Shown: positions 43,196 to 51,447 of the stretch, piece by piece
Position numbering within the stretch: position 1 is the first letter of the stretch
Layout: every line of letters begins with the position of its first letter
Assembly: GCF_036014115.1 (NCBI RefSeq)
Contig: NZ_CP107913.1
Span: 8,946,501 to 9,010,500, forward strand
DNA from: Streptomyces sp. NBC_00448
GTDB lineage: Bacteria > Actinomycetota > Actinomycetes > Streptomycetales > Streptomycetaceae
DNA: 64,000 nucleotides
Direction: 5' to 3'
Made by a program: the position numbers and the translations under genes
Notes under the pieces: model-generated
Databases searched by the model: none
Seen by the model: only the letters and a program-made list of their open reading frames with translations
Told to the model about the DNA's origin: nothing

Positions 43196-44115
43196 GGGTG
43201 CCGCTCCAGGTGTGCGGTGACCGCCGCGCGGTCCCAGGCGCCGTCCGCGACGTGCACGCGGTAGCGGCGGGCCAGTTCCTCGCCGGGGTCGAGGACCAGT
43301 TCCTCGTGGAAGGCGAAGGAGGGGGCGACGGCGGCGAACGGGTCGGTGCGGACGAACCAGTGCGCGGGGTGGGTGCCCTTCGCTCCGGTGTGGTCGTTGC
43401 CGGGTGCGTGCTCGAAGACGAGAGTGGCGTGCCCGTCGCGGCCGTCGTGCTCGCCGGAGTAGGCCAGCCACGGCGCCTGATCACCCATCAGGTCGCGCTC
43501 GGCGCTGTCGGCGTCCGCGGTGAAGGCGTGCCCGTCGCGGAAGGCCCGGGGCCCGCGCCAGAACAGCCCGGTGTAGCCGGCGGCGGGGCGTCCGGCGGTG
43601 GTGGGGCTGCCGAACCGCAACGGCTCGGAGCGCCGGTTGGTGACGGCGGAGGACCAGGTCAGACTCCAGCTGCCGGCCTCGGCGTCGGCCCGGACCTCGA
43701 TCCGGCGCTCCTCCTCGGCCCACAGCGAGCCGTCGTACGGGTGCCAGGTCAGGCGTTCGGCGATCACCACACCCTCCGGCCGGGCGGACACCTCGTCGAA
43801 GCCGGCGTGATCCATCGAGCCGATCCGCTCGGGCAGCGCCAGGTAACCCTCGCCGTGGACGTAGGTGTTGCCGCCCCACAGGTTCTGGCCCGACAGGTGC
43901 GAGGCGGTCAGCTGGAGGCCCTTGTGCCAACGGTGGTCGTTGGGGCGGTAGTCGGTGACCAGGGCGCCGCCGAGGGTGCGGATCGGGTGGAGGTACGGCT
44001 TGGGCGCCTCCCAGGCGGCCTCGGGGCGGTACACGTAGGCGAACAGCTCGGTACCGGTGGCCTGGTGGGCCACGGTGATCCGGTCGCCGTGCACGTGGGT
44101 CAGCGAGAGCGTCAT
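43189..44115 (-). CDS. PmoA-like (DUF6807) carbohydrate-locus protein
   Basis: A 308-residue protein with the layout of the family often labelled PmoA, a name that does not imply methane oxidation. Recognisable parts are FAYVYRPEAAWEAPKPYLHPIRTLGGALVTDYRPNDHRWHKGL, where the His residues are conserved, and a beta-rich C-terminal part (RTDPFAAVAPSFAFHEELVLDPGEELARRYRV). This fold resembles galactose-mutarotase-like sandwiches. It sits between a Gfo/Idh enzyme and a cupin, a frequent grouping in actinobacterial sugar loci. Activity unknown. Confidence 0.8.
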   Translation of the reverse strand: MTLSLTHVHGDRITVAHQATGTELFAYVYRPEAAWEAPKPYLHPIRTLGGALVTDYRPNDHRWHKGLQLTASHLSGQNLWGGNTYVHGEGYLALPERIGSMDHAGFDEVSARPEGVVIAERLTWHPYDGSLWAEEERRIEVRADAEAGSWSLTWSSAVTNRRSEPLRFGSPTTAGRPAAGYTGLFWRGPRAFRDGHAFTADADSAERDLMGDQAPWLAYSGEHDGRDGHATLVFEHAPGNDHTGAKGTHPAHWFVRTDPFAAVAPSFAFHEELVLDPGEELARRYRVHVADGAWDRAAVTAHLERHPW

Positions 44116-45260
44116 ACGGCCTGCTCCTCCTCGCGGGCGCCGACCGGCAGCCGGTCGGGGTCGCCGCCGTGCATGGCGGCGTAGAACGGGTCGCCGGGGC
44201 CGATCTCGCCGGCCCGGACGGGGGTGTCGGTGAAGGCGGACTTGTAGAGCGCGGCGGTGAACTCCACCACCCGCCGACCGCCCTCGCCGCTGGTCGGGTG
44301 GGGTGCGGCGGCCTCGATGTCCGCCACGAGGGCGCGCAGTTGGGCCAGGTGGGAGCTGGGCTCGTCGGGGCCGAAGTGGTTCCAGTCCCGGACCTTCCGC
44401 TCCGGGACGCCGGGGGCGGGGGTGATCCGCCAGTCGGCGTTGCGGTAGCCGTAGAGGTGGGTGAGCTCGATGGTGGCCAGCTCGCAGTCGATCCGGACCC
44501 GGCTGACCTCGTCGGGGCTGAGCACGCTGTTGACGACGGTGGCGACCGCGCCGCTGGCGAACCGGACCTGGGCGGTGGAGACGTCCTCGGTCTGCACGTC
44601 GTGCACCAGCCGGGCGGCCATCGCGCGGACCTCCCGCCACGGGCCCAACAGGTCCAGCAGCAGGTCGGTCTGGTGGATGCCGTGGCCCATGGCGGGGCCG
44701 CCGCCCTCGGTGTCCCAGCGGCCGCGCCACGGCACCGCGTAGTAGGCGGCGTCCCGGTACCAGGTGGTCTGGCAGTGCGCGACCAGCGGCCGGCCGAAGG
44801 CGCCCTCGCGCAGCAGCCGGCGGACGTGCCGGGCGCCGGAGCCGAACCGGTGCTGGAAGACGAAGGACGTGGCGGGAGAGCCGGGTTCCTCGCCGGCGGC
44901 GGCGGTCATCGCGTCGTAGTCGGCGAGCGAGGGGCACGGCGGCTTCTCGCACCACACGTGGGCGCCGGCCCGCACCGCGGCGATCGCCTGCTCCCGGTGC
45001 AGCGAGGGCGGCGTGCAGAGCACCACCAGGTCGGGGCGCAGCTCGCCGAGCATGGTGTCGAGGTCGGTGAAGGCGCTCGCCACGGCGAACTCCTCGGCGG
45101 CGGCGCGGGCCGCCTCCTCGGCGACGTCGACGACGGCGACGATCTCCACCGCGCCCTCGCCCGCCAGGGTGGCGAGCGCGGGCAGGTGGGCTCCTCGGGC
45201 GATGCTTCCGGTGCCCACCACGGCGGTGCGCAACGGGGGTTTCGGACGGTGCGGGGACAT
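44112..45260 (-). CDS. Gfo/Idh/MocA-family sugar oxidoreductase
   Basis: A 382-residue NAD(P)-dependent oxidoreductase. The Rossmann motif is VVGTGSIARGAHLPAL, and the EKP-type catalytic motif reads WCEKPPCPSLADYD. The C-terminal domain carries GGGPAMGHGIHQTDLLLDLLG, with the conserved D-x-x-x-H-like pattern. It should oxidise or epimerise a sugar or inositol-like compound. GAGAGGG precedes ATG 45260. It is the first gene of the minus-strand locus and overlaps PmoA by 4 bases. Confidence 0.9.
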   Translation of the reverse strand: MSPHRPKPPLRTAVVGTGSIARGAHLPALATLAGEGAVEIVAVVDVAEEAARAAAEEFAVASAFTDLDTMLGELRPDLVVLCTPPSLHREQAIAAVRAGAHVWCEKPPCPSLADYDAMTAAAGEEPGSPATSFVFQHRFGSGARHVRRLLREGAFGRPLVAHCQTTWYRDAAYYAVPWRGRWDTEGGGPAMGHGIHQTDLLLDLLGPWREVRAMAARLVHDVQTEDVSTAQVRFASGAVATVVNSVLSPDEVSRVRIDCELATIELTHLYGYRNADWRITPAPGVPERKVRDWNHFGPDEPSSHLAQLRALVADIEAAAPHPTSGEGGRRVVEFTAALYKSAFTDTPVRAGEIGPGDPFYAAMHGGDPDRLPVGAREEEQAV

Positions 45261-45428
45261 ACGGGCCCTCTCGTGAGGCTGGCGGTACGTCATGAGCGGC
45301 GCGGAACCGGGGTGCCGGCCGGCCGCTCGATCGCCGCGGGCACGGCGGCGGTCGGCCCCCGTGCCCACGGCATGCGGGCGCGCGGAGCCACCGGAAGGGT
45401 GGGCCGGCGGCTCCTTCGCCCGGGCTAT

Positions 45429-45464
45429 TCCAACGTTGTAACCAGCGCGCGTGCCGCGGGTCAA
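45429..45464 (-). promoter_or_regulatory. Minus-strand promoter with LacI-type operator at its -10 box
   Basis: Read on the minus strand, TTGACC (45459-45464) and TACAAC (45435-45440) are separated by 18 bases and would start the Gfo/Idh operon. The palindrome CAACGTTG (45431-45438) with a central CG, typical of LacI-family operators, overlaps the -10 box. The 300-base gap 45261-45560 also has a plus-strand TACAAT (45528-45533) as a -10 box for the LacI gene. Confidence 0.65.
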
Positions 45465-45560
45465 CCCTTTGGGCATCGCCGACTTCTCCGCATGGTCGCC
45501 ACCGGCGCGGTCTGCCATGAACTGCCCTACAATGAGGCCACTTCGAGAAGGGGCAGGTAC

Positions 45561-46604
45561 GTGACGGCAGTGAGGCTCAAGGATGTCGCCGACCGTGCGG
45601 GCGTCTCCGTCAAGACCGTTTCCAACGTTGTACGCGGAATGTCGAAAGTGGCACCCGCCACCCGGGAGCGCGTCATGGCCGCGGTGAGCGAACTGGGTTA
45701 CCGCCCCAACCCGTCGGCGGTGCGGCTGCGCACCGGCCGCAGCGGGCTGATCGCCCTGGCGGTGCCGTTCCTGGCCACGCCCTACTTCGCCGAACTCGCC
45801 CACCACGTGAGAACCGAGGCGTCCCGGATCGGGCTGACCGTGCTGATCGAGGAGACGCTGGGCGACGCCCGGGAGGAGCTGCGGCTGGCCAGCGGGCTCG
45901 GCGCGGCCATGCTGGACGGGGTGATCCTCTCCCCGCTCCGGGTGCCCTTCGACCAACTCGCCGCCACCACGGCCGGTTTCCCGCTGGTGCTGCTGGGCGA
46001 GCGGGAGGACGGCCGGGAGCGGCTCGAGACCGACCACGTCCTGATCGACAACGTGGCCGCCGCCCGCGAGGCCACCGCCCACCTCGCCTCCCTCGGCCGG
46101 ACCCGGTGCGCCGCCGTCGGCGTGGACCGGCAGGGCTCGGCGACCAGCCGGCAGCGCCTGGAGGGCTTCCAACTCGCCTTGCACGAGGCGGGTATCCCGT
46201 TCGACCCCCGACTCGCGCCGCCGGTGGAGGAGTTCGACCGGCGCAGCGGGCTGCGGGCCGGCCGCACGCTCGCCGCCCTCCCGGCCGAAGCCCGCCCGGA
46301 CGCGGTGTTCTGCTTCAACGACCTGCTGGCCGTCGGCGCGATCCGGGCCTTCCACGAGGCCGGTCTCGCGGTGCCCGGGGACATCGCCGTCGCCAGCGTC
46401 GACGGCAGCGAGGAGGCCCGGTACGCCACCCCCTCGCTGACGACGGTGGTCCCCGACAAGGCGGCCATCGCCTCGCTGGCCGTCACCTCGCTGGCCCACC
46501 GGATCGGGGCGGCCACCCCGCCGCGACACGCGGTGCACCTGGCGCCGTACCGGCTGGAGGTGGGGGAGTCCACGACCGGGGTGCGGCGGCCGGTGGACGA
46601 CTGA
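45561..46604 (+). CDS. LacI-family repressor of the Gfo/Idh-ABC locus
   Basis: A 347-residue LacI regulator: HTH LKDVADRAGVSVKTVSNVVRG, hinge LGYRPNPSAVRLRTG and an effector domain starting GLIALAVPFLATPYFAELA. The GTG start follows GAAGGGGCAGG at a normal distance. It is divergent from the sugar locus and probably represses it through the CAACGTTG operator. The effector domain has a clear C-terminal region with DGSEEARYATPSLTTV, as in sugar-responsive members. Confidence 0.9.
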   Translation: MTAVRLKDVADRAGVSVKTVSNVVRGMSKVAPATRERVMAAVSELGYRPNPSAVRLRTGRSGLIALAVPFLATPYFAELAHHVRTEASRIGLTVLIEETLGDAREELRLASGLGAAMLDGVILSPLRVPFDQLAATTAGFPLVLLGEREDGRERLETDHVLIDNVAAAREATAHLASLGRTRCAAVGVDRQGSATSRQRLEGFQLALHEAGIPFDPRLAPPVEEFDRRSGLRAGRTLAALPAEARPDAVFCFNDLLAVGAIRAFHEAGLAVPGDIAVASVDGSEEARYATPSLTTVVPDKAAIASLAVTSLAHRIGAATPPRHAVHLAPYRLEVGESTTGVRRPVDD

Positions 46605-46678
46605 GCGGCGGCGCTTCCACGAAGGCCCGGCCGGCTTCCCCGCGGCTGCGGCTCCGTTCCCGCGGCCGCGGACCTGCG

Positions 46679-46705
46679 TGCCGTGCGGGGGAGGGCGGCA
46701 CGGCA
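46679..46705 (+). terminator. Possible hairpin after the LacI gene
   Basis: TGCCGTGC (46679-46686) and GCACGGCA (46698-46705) are perfect 8-base arms around an 11-base G-rich loop, 75 bases after the LacI stop. Confidence 0.4.
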
Positions 46706-46731
46706 TGTTCGGGTTGGTAGTGTTCCCGGCC

Positions 46732-47364
46732 ATGCGTGTGGGCTGCTGGAACCGAGTGATCGCCGGGTGCGCCGTACTGATCGCCGCGAGCGGGTGCGGT
46801 GGGAGCGGCGGGGGCGGTGGGTCCTCGCACTCCGCGGGCGCCCCCGCAGCGAGTTCGCCGGCGAGCCCGAGCACGACCGGCTCGTCCGCGCCTGTGGACC
46901 GCTCGCCGTCGGGGTCGCCGTCCGGCAGCACTCCGGCGGTGCCCTCGGGCGCCACCGGCTGCGCGGCGGTCGGCCTCACCCCGGCGCAGGTCAGCCGGAT
47001 CAGCGGGCTGACGGTGACGTCGCGGAAGACCAAGGGCTTCGGCTGCGCCTACACCGGCAGCCTCGACGCGATGGGCCGCGGGGACACCGTCGCGATCCAG
47101 CGGCTCACGTCCTCGGCCGGCCAGGCCCGGTCGGTCTTCGGCTCCTTCGACCGGCTCGGCCGGTCCTGCCGCTGGGGTGATCGGAGCAAGACCCGCTTCA
47201 GCTGCACGAACGACGTCGGGGCGCAGACCGGTGTGTACGCCGGGGTGGTCGTGGTGACCGGCGGCGCGCACTCCTGGGAGGCGACGGTCAACACCACCGC
47301 CGCGGGGCGGCGCGACGCCGCGAACACCGGATTGGCCGCCTACCTGTCCCAGCACGGCGCCTGA
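46732..47364 (+). CDS. Small secreted lipoprotein, DUF3558-like layout
   Basis: A 210-residue lipoprotein. The signal is short (MRVGCWNRVIAGCAVLIAASGC) with a lipobox at SGC, then a Gly/Ser/Pro-rich tether to about residue 75. The mature domain has four cysteines (GATGCAAVGL, GFGCAYTGS, RSCRWGD, RFSCTND) that probably form disulfides, as in DUF3558-type actinobacterial lipoproteins. Function is unknown. ATG 46732 lacks a strong ribosome site; GTG 46720 in frame is an alternative. Not clearly linked to its neighbours. Confidence 0.7.
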   Translation: MRVGCWNRVIAGCAVLIAASGCGGSGGGGGSSHSAGAPAASSPASPSTTGSSAPVDRSPSGSPSGSTPAVPSGATGCAAVGLTPAQVSRISGLTVTSRKTKGFGCAYTGSLDAMGRGDTVAIQRLTSSAGQARSVFGSFDRLGRSCRWGDRSKTRFSCTNDVGAQTGVYAGVVVVTGGAHSWEATVNTTAAGRRDAANTGLAAYLSQHGA

Positions 47365-47391
47365 CCGTGGAGCGCGGCGCCTGACCGTGGA
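47355..47391 (+). repeat. 17-bp direct repeat across the lipoprotein stop codon
   Basis: Identical copies at 47355-47371 and 47375-47391 (CGGCGCCTGACCGTGGA), 20 bases apart. The TGA stop lies in the first copy. Confidence 0.8.
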
Positions 47392-47442
47392 TGAGCGGGG
47401 CGCGCACCCGGTGGTTCCGGGTTCGCGCCCGCACGCGTCCGT

Positions 47443-48180
47443 TCACGCGGTCGGGGCGCCGGCGCCGTATCCGTGCAGGAAGGCGTCGACCCCGCGGCTC
47501 ACGCGGTCCTGGACCTGGGCCGGGCTCAGGGACGGGCTGCCGTAGGGGCGGATGGTGATCTCCGAGGTCACCAGGGCGATGAAGTGCACGGTGGCCCGGG
47601 CCGGTTCCGGGATGCGCAGCAGGCCGCCGTCGGCGAGCTGCTGGAGCCGGCGGCCGACCTCCCGCTGCACGCGCTGGGGTCCGGCCTGCTGCCAGGCGTC
47701 GATCACGGCCGGCGGGAAGTGCTGCACCTCGGCCTTGATCTGCCGCACCATCGCGAAGTGCTCGGGGAACTGGGTGCGCTGGCCGACGAAGGCGCGGCCG
47801 AGCGCCAGCAGATCGGTCCGCGGGTCGGTCCCGGTCACCTGCTGCTCGACCGTCGCGATGAAGGCGTCCGCGACCTGGCCGGCGCTGTCGTGGACCACGT
47901 CGGAGAAGAGCTGCTCCTTGCCCTCGAAGTGGTTGTAGATCGTGCGCGTGGACACGCCCGCCTCGGCCGCGATGGCCTCGATGCTGGTGCGGCTGTAGCC
48001 CTCCCGGCCGAAGACGGTCCGGGCGCCCTGGGTGATGGCCTGGCGCTTCCCCGCCCGCCCGCCGGTGCGGGCCGGACCGGGGCGCACCGGCGTCGCCGGG
48101 GCGGCGGGGGTGGCGTGGGCTGTCGGTGAGGTGCTCAGGGGGGCCTCCTGCGGTCGGTCGTCCGTTGCCCAATTTACCAT
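47443..48180 (-). CDS. TetR-family regulator (start uncertain)
   Basis: Up to 245 residues. The HTH is QGARTVFGREGYSRTSIEAIAAEAGVSTRTIYNHFEGKEQLF, followed by a ligand-binding domain of the TetR_C_33/AefR-like kind. ATG 48180 has no ribosome site. A CTG at 48138 lies just after a strong GGAGG and would give 231 residues starting LSTSPTAH. If TAAATT near 48170-48175 is the -10 box, only the CTG start would be inside the transcript. It is divergent from the flavin oxidoreductase operon and probably represses it. Confidence 0.82.
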   Translation of the reverse strand: MVNWATDDRPQEAPLSTSPTAHATPAAPATPVRPGPARTGGRAGKRQAITQGARTVFGREGYSRTSIEAIAAEAGVSTRTIYNHFEGKEQLFSDVVHDSAGQVADAFIATVEQQVTGTDPRTDLLALGRAFVGQRTQFPEHFAMVRQIKAEVQHFPPAVIDAWQQAGPQRVQREVGRRLQQLADGGLLRIPEPARATVHFIALVTSEITIRPYGSPSLSPAQVQDRVSRGVDAFLHGYGAGAPTA

Positions 48181-48233
48181 GCACGTTGTACTTTACTTTC
48201 AGGGCTTTCCTTCACCTGGCTAAGGACCGTGCG

Positions 48234-49358
48234 ATGGACATCGGCACTATCACTTTCGGCACCCTACTCAGCGACCCCTATACCGGGCACCGCGTCTCCC
48301 AGGCGGAACGCCTCGACGAGGTGGTCCGTGCCGCGGTGCTCGCCGAGCGGCTGGGCTTCTCCTGGTTCACGGTCGGCGAGCACCACTTCGGCGAGCGCGA
48401 CGTCATATCGGCGCCGCCGGTGGTGCTGGCCGCGATAGCCGCCCGGACCTCCACGATCACTCTGGCCACCGGCACCACGCTGGTCGCCAACCGCGACCCG
48501 GTCCTGGTCGCCGAGGACTACGCCACGCTCGACCTGCTCTCCCACGGGCGGCTCCAGCTCATCGCGGGCGCCTCGTTCTTCCCCGACCCTTACACCGTCT
48601 TCGCCCAGCCCCCGGAGAGCAAGGCCGACCGCAAGCGGGAGAACCTCGAACTCCTGCTGCGCCTGTGGTCCGAGGAAGAGCCCGAGGTGACCTGGGAGGG
48701 CGCGTTCCGCCCGCCGCTGGACGCGGTGCGCGTACAGCCCCGCCTCCACCAGGACCGGCCGCCGATCTGGGTCAGCGGGGGCTCCCGCCCCGAGTCGGTG
48801 CACCTGGCGGTCGAGTCCGCGCTGCCCATGGTCTTCGGCACCACCGCCCGCCCGCCCGAGACGCACGCGCCGATGTTCCGGCTCTACCGCGAGCTGTGGG
48901 AGCGCGCCGGCCGCCCGGCGGATCAGGCCAGGACCGGCGCCGCCAGCCATGTCTTCGTCGCCGACACCACCGCCGAGGCCCGCGAGCAGTGGCGGGAGTA
49001 CTACGGCAACTACTTCCGCGGCGCGAAACTGCCGGCCGGCGCCCGCCCGTTCGCCTTCGACTTCGACGACCTGGTCGGCCCGGGCTCGGCGATCTGCGGC
49101 AGCCCGGCGGAGGTGGTCGACAAGCTCGGCCGGCTGCACGACCTGTGGGGGCACGACCTCCACCTGCTGTCCATCGACATCGGCGGCATCCCGCACGGCA
49201 AGGTGGCGCGCGCGATGGAACTGGTCGCCGCCGAGGTGATCCCGCAGGTGGCCGGTCTGGGTGCGGACCGCCCCACGGGCGGCACCGTCGGCGGCCGGCC
49301 CCCGGCGCCCTCGGCGCTCGCGGCCGCGGCGGCCGAGCCGGTCGGAGGGAAGGCGTGA
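48234..49358 (+). CDS. Luciferase-like flavin-dependent oxidoreductase (LLM class)
   Basis: A 374-residue TIM-barrel enzyme of the bacterial luciferase group. It opens ITFGTLLSDPYTGHRVSQAERLDEVVRAAVLAERLGFSWFTVGEHHFGERD, with the GEHH segment of FMN-dependent members, then ATLDLLSHGRLQLIAGASFF. An Ala/Pro-rich tail closes it. These enzymes use reduced flavin and oxygen, often on C-S bonds or aldehydes. ATG 48234 follows AAGGA. It overlaps the rhodanese gene by 4 bases (GTGA) and is the first gene of a four-gene operon. Confidence 0.9.
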   Translation: MDIGTITFGTLLSDPYTGHRVSQAERLDEVVRAAVLAERLGFSWFTVGEHHFGERDVISAPPVVLAAIAARTSTITLATGTTLVANRDPVLVAEDYATLDLLSHGRLQLIAGASFFPDPYTVFAQPPESKADRKRENLELLLRLWSEEEPEVTWEGAFRPPLDAVRVQPRLHQDRPPIWVSGGSRPESVHLAVESALPMVFGTTARPPETHAPMFRLYRELWERAGRPADQARTGAASHVFVADTTAEAREQWREYYGNYFRGAKLPAGARPFAFDFDDLVGPGSAICGSPAEVVDKLGRLHDLWGHDLHLLSIDIGGIPHGKVARAMELVAAEVIPQVAGLGADRPTGGTVGGRPPAPSALAAAAAEPVGGKA

Positions 49359-50362
49359 GCGCGATACGGGCGGACGCGGTGGCACAGCCGGTACCGCCGG
49401 TGGTCCCGGCCGCATGGGTACGCGAACGGGCCGGCGCGGCCGAGCGGGACGACACGCTGGTGCTCGCCGACGTCCGCTGGTACCTCGACGGGCGCTCCGG
49501 ATACGACGCCTACCTCGGCGGGCACCTCCCCGGCGCCCTCTGGGTGGACGTCGACACCGACCTGGCCGCACCGCCCACCCCGTCCGGCGGGCGCCACCCG
49601 CTGCCCGCCCCCGAGGAGTTCGCCGCACGGCTCGGGCGGCTCGGCATCGCCGACGACAGCGTGGTGGTGGCCTACGACGACCAGGGCGGCGGGTTCGCCG
49701 CCCGCCTGGTGTGGCTGCTGCGGCGGACCGGCCGCGCCGCCGCGCTGCTCGACGGCGGCCTGGCCGGATGGCCCGGCGCGCTGGACACCGGCCCGGTGCA
49801 CCGGGCGCCGGTCACGCGCCGCGTGACGCCGTGGCCGGCCGCGCTGCTGCGCGACGCGGACCAGGTCGCCCGGGCGGCGGGCGCACCGGACGCGCTGGTG
49901 CTGGACTCCCGCGCCGCCGGCCGCTACTCCGGGGCCGACGCGCACGCCGGCGAGACCCGGTCCGGCCACGTTCCCGGGGCACTCAGCGCTCCCTGGCAGG
50001 AGAACCTGGCCGCCGACGGCACCTTCCGCTCGCCGGAGGAACTGCGCCGCCGTTTCGAGGAGTTGGGCGCCGCCGACGCCGAGGAGGTGGTGTTCTCCTG
50101 CGGTTCCGGGGTCACCGCCTGCCACAACCTGCTGGCCGTCGAGCGGGCCGGCCTGCCGGACGCCGCCCTCTTCCCCGGCTCGTGGTCGGCGTGGTCGGCC
50201 GACCCGGAGCGGCCGGTGGTGGCGGGCCCGTACCCGTTCGCCACGGATGGCCCAGACGGCCCGGACGCCCCGGACCCGGCCGGTCCGCGGGCGGGCCGTG
50301 CCGATGCCGCCGACGCGTCCCGTACCGCCGACGCGTCCCGTACCGAAGGGGCAGCGCGATGA
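49355..50362 (+). CDS. Two-domain rhodanese-type sulfurtransferase
   Basis: A 335-residue sulfurtransferase. The first rhodanese domain (about 20-150) includes LADVRWYLDGRSGYDAYLGGHLPGALWVDVD. The second (about 165-295) includes DSRAAGRYSG...RSGHVPGALSAPW and the active-site loop SCGSGVTAC with the persulfide Cys. The loop fits thiosulfate or 3-mercaptopyruvate sulfurtransferases. The C-terminal tail (after about 300) is low-complexity and includes an 18-bp duplicated segment (50309-50344). Its position between two LLM oxidoreductases suggests it handles a sulfur product of those enzymes. Confidence 0.9.
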   Translation: MSAIRADAVAQPVPPVVPAAWVRERAGAAERDDTLVLADVRWYLDGRSGYDAYLGGHLPGALWVDVDTDLAAPPTPSGGRHPLPAPEEFAARLGRLGIADDSVVVAYDDQGGGFAARLVWLLRRTGRAAALLDGGLAGWPGALDTGPVHRAPVTRRVTPWPAALLRDADQVARAAGAPDALVLDSRAAGRYSGADAHAGETRSGHVPGALSAPWQENLAADGTFRSPEELRRRFEELGAADAEEVVFSCGSGVTACHNLLAVERAGLPDAALFPGSWSAWSADPERPVVAGPYPFATDGPDGPDAPDPAGPRAGRADAADASRTADASRTEGAAR

Positions 50363-51249
50363 GCACCCTCACCGGACAGCACCTCGGCTTCGGCGTCGTC
50401 TCGCACTACCAGGGGCCCGACCCCGAGCACCTGGTGGCCGAGGCGCGCGACGCCGAACGGCTGGGCTTCGACCTGTTCGCGCTCAGCGACCACCTGCACG
50501 GCGACCGCGACACCTGGGAGCCGTGGACCGCGCTGAGCTTCCTGGCCGCGGCGACCGAGCGGATCACCCTGGCCACGGACGTGCTCGGGCTGCCGTACCG
50601 CGCGCCGGCCGTGCTCGCGAAGATGGCCGAGACCCTCGACCGGCTCTCGCACGGCCGGCTGGTGCTCGGGCTGGGCAACGGCGGCTACGACGCGGAGTTC
50701 GCCGCGTTCGGCCTGAGCATGCGCACCCCGGGGCAGAAGGTCGCCGCCCTCGACGAGGCGGTGCAGGTCATCAACTCGCTGTGGCAGCGGCCGACGACCA
50801 CGTTCGTGGGCCGGCACTTCGCGGTGTACGACGCGCGGATCGAGCCGCGGCCGGCGCACCCCGTCCCGATCTGGCTCGGCACCTACGGCCCGCGGGCCCT
50901 GGAGGTCACCGGGCGGCTGGCGGACGGCTGGCTGCCGTCGCTGCAACGCCTGGGCCTGGCCGAGGCGGTGGGCCTGCGCGACAAGGTGCGGGCCGCGGCC
51001 CGCGCGGCCGGCCGCGACCCGGACACCCTCACCTGTGCCTGCAACGTGCAGGTGCTGCTGGAGCGCCGGCGCGGCGTCCCTGGCCACGTCCTCGCGGGCT
51101 CCTCGCAGGACGTGGCGGAACAGCTGGTCGCCGTCGTCCGGGCCGGCTTCACCTTCCCGCTGCTGTTCGGGCTGACCCACCCCGAGACCCGGGAGCGCTT
51201 CGCCACCGAGGTGATGCCCCTGGTGCGCGCCGAGTTCGTCCGCGCCTGA
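50359..51249 (+). CDS. Luciferase-like flavin- or F420-dependent oxidoreductase
   Basis: A 296-residue LLM enzyme. It opens GQHLGFGVVSHYQGPDPEHLVAEARDAERLGFDLFALSDHLHGD, with LSHGRLVLGLGNGGYDAEFAAFGL later. The SDHLHGD pattern is seen in FMN- and F420-type members, so the cofactor is not decided. ATG overlaps the rhodanese stop (ATGA). It would act together with the first LLM enzyme and the sulfurtransferase. Confidence 0.88.
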   Translation: MSTLTGQHLGFGVVSHYQGPDPEHLVAEARDAERLGFDLFALSDHLHGDRDTWEPWTALSFLAAATERITLATDVLGLPYRAPAVLAKMAETLDRLSHGRLVLGLGNGGYDAEFAAFGLSMRTPGQKVAALDEAVQVINSLWQRPTTTFVGRHFAVYDARIEPRPAHPVPIWLGTYGPRALEVTGRLADGWLPSLQRLGLAEAVGLRDKVRAAARAAGRDPDTLTCACNVQVLLERRRGVPGHVLAGSSQDVAEQLVAVVRAGFTFPLLFGLTHPETRERFATEVMPLVRAEFVRA

Positions 51250-51447
51250 CCCCTGACGCCTGACCACTGACCCCTGACATCCGTCACCTGACGCCCGACC
51301 CCTGACGCGTGACGTCCGCGCGCCGACATGCCGGCCCGCCGGGGGCCGAGGGGCCCGAGAGCCGGACGGGCGGAGACCCGCGACACCCACACCCAGCCGG
51401 GCAGGCCGGCCGATCCGGCCTGCCCGGACACGAAAGGAAGATCACGC
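51250..51447 (+). repeat. Low-complexity CTGACNCC-rich spacer
   Basis: The first 70 bases (51247-51320) hold about ten imperfect copies of CTGACGCC/CTGACCCC-like octamers. The rest is a G/C-rich spacer with a GAAAGGAAG ribosome site for the exporter gene. No gene is seen. Confidence 0.6.

Noticed and set aside
43189..44115. Reading the PmoA-like gene as a methane monooxygenase subunit
   Set aside because: The protein has no transmembrane helices and lies in a sugar locus; the family name is historical.
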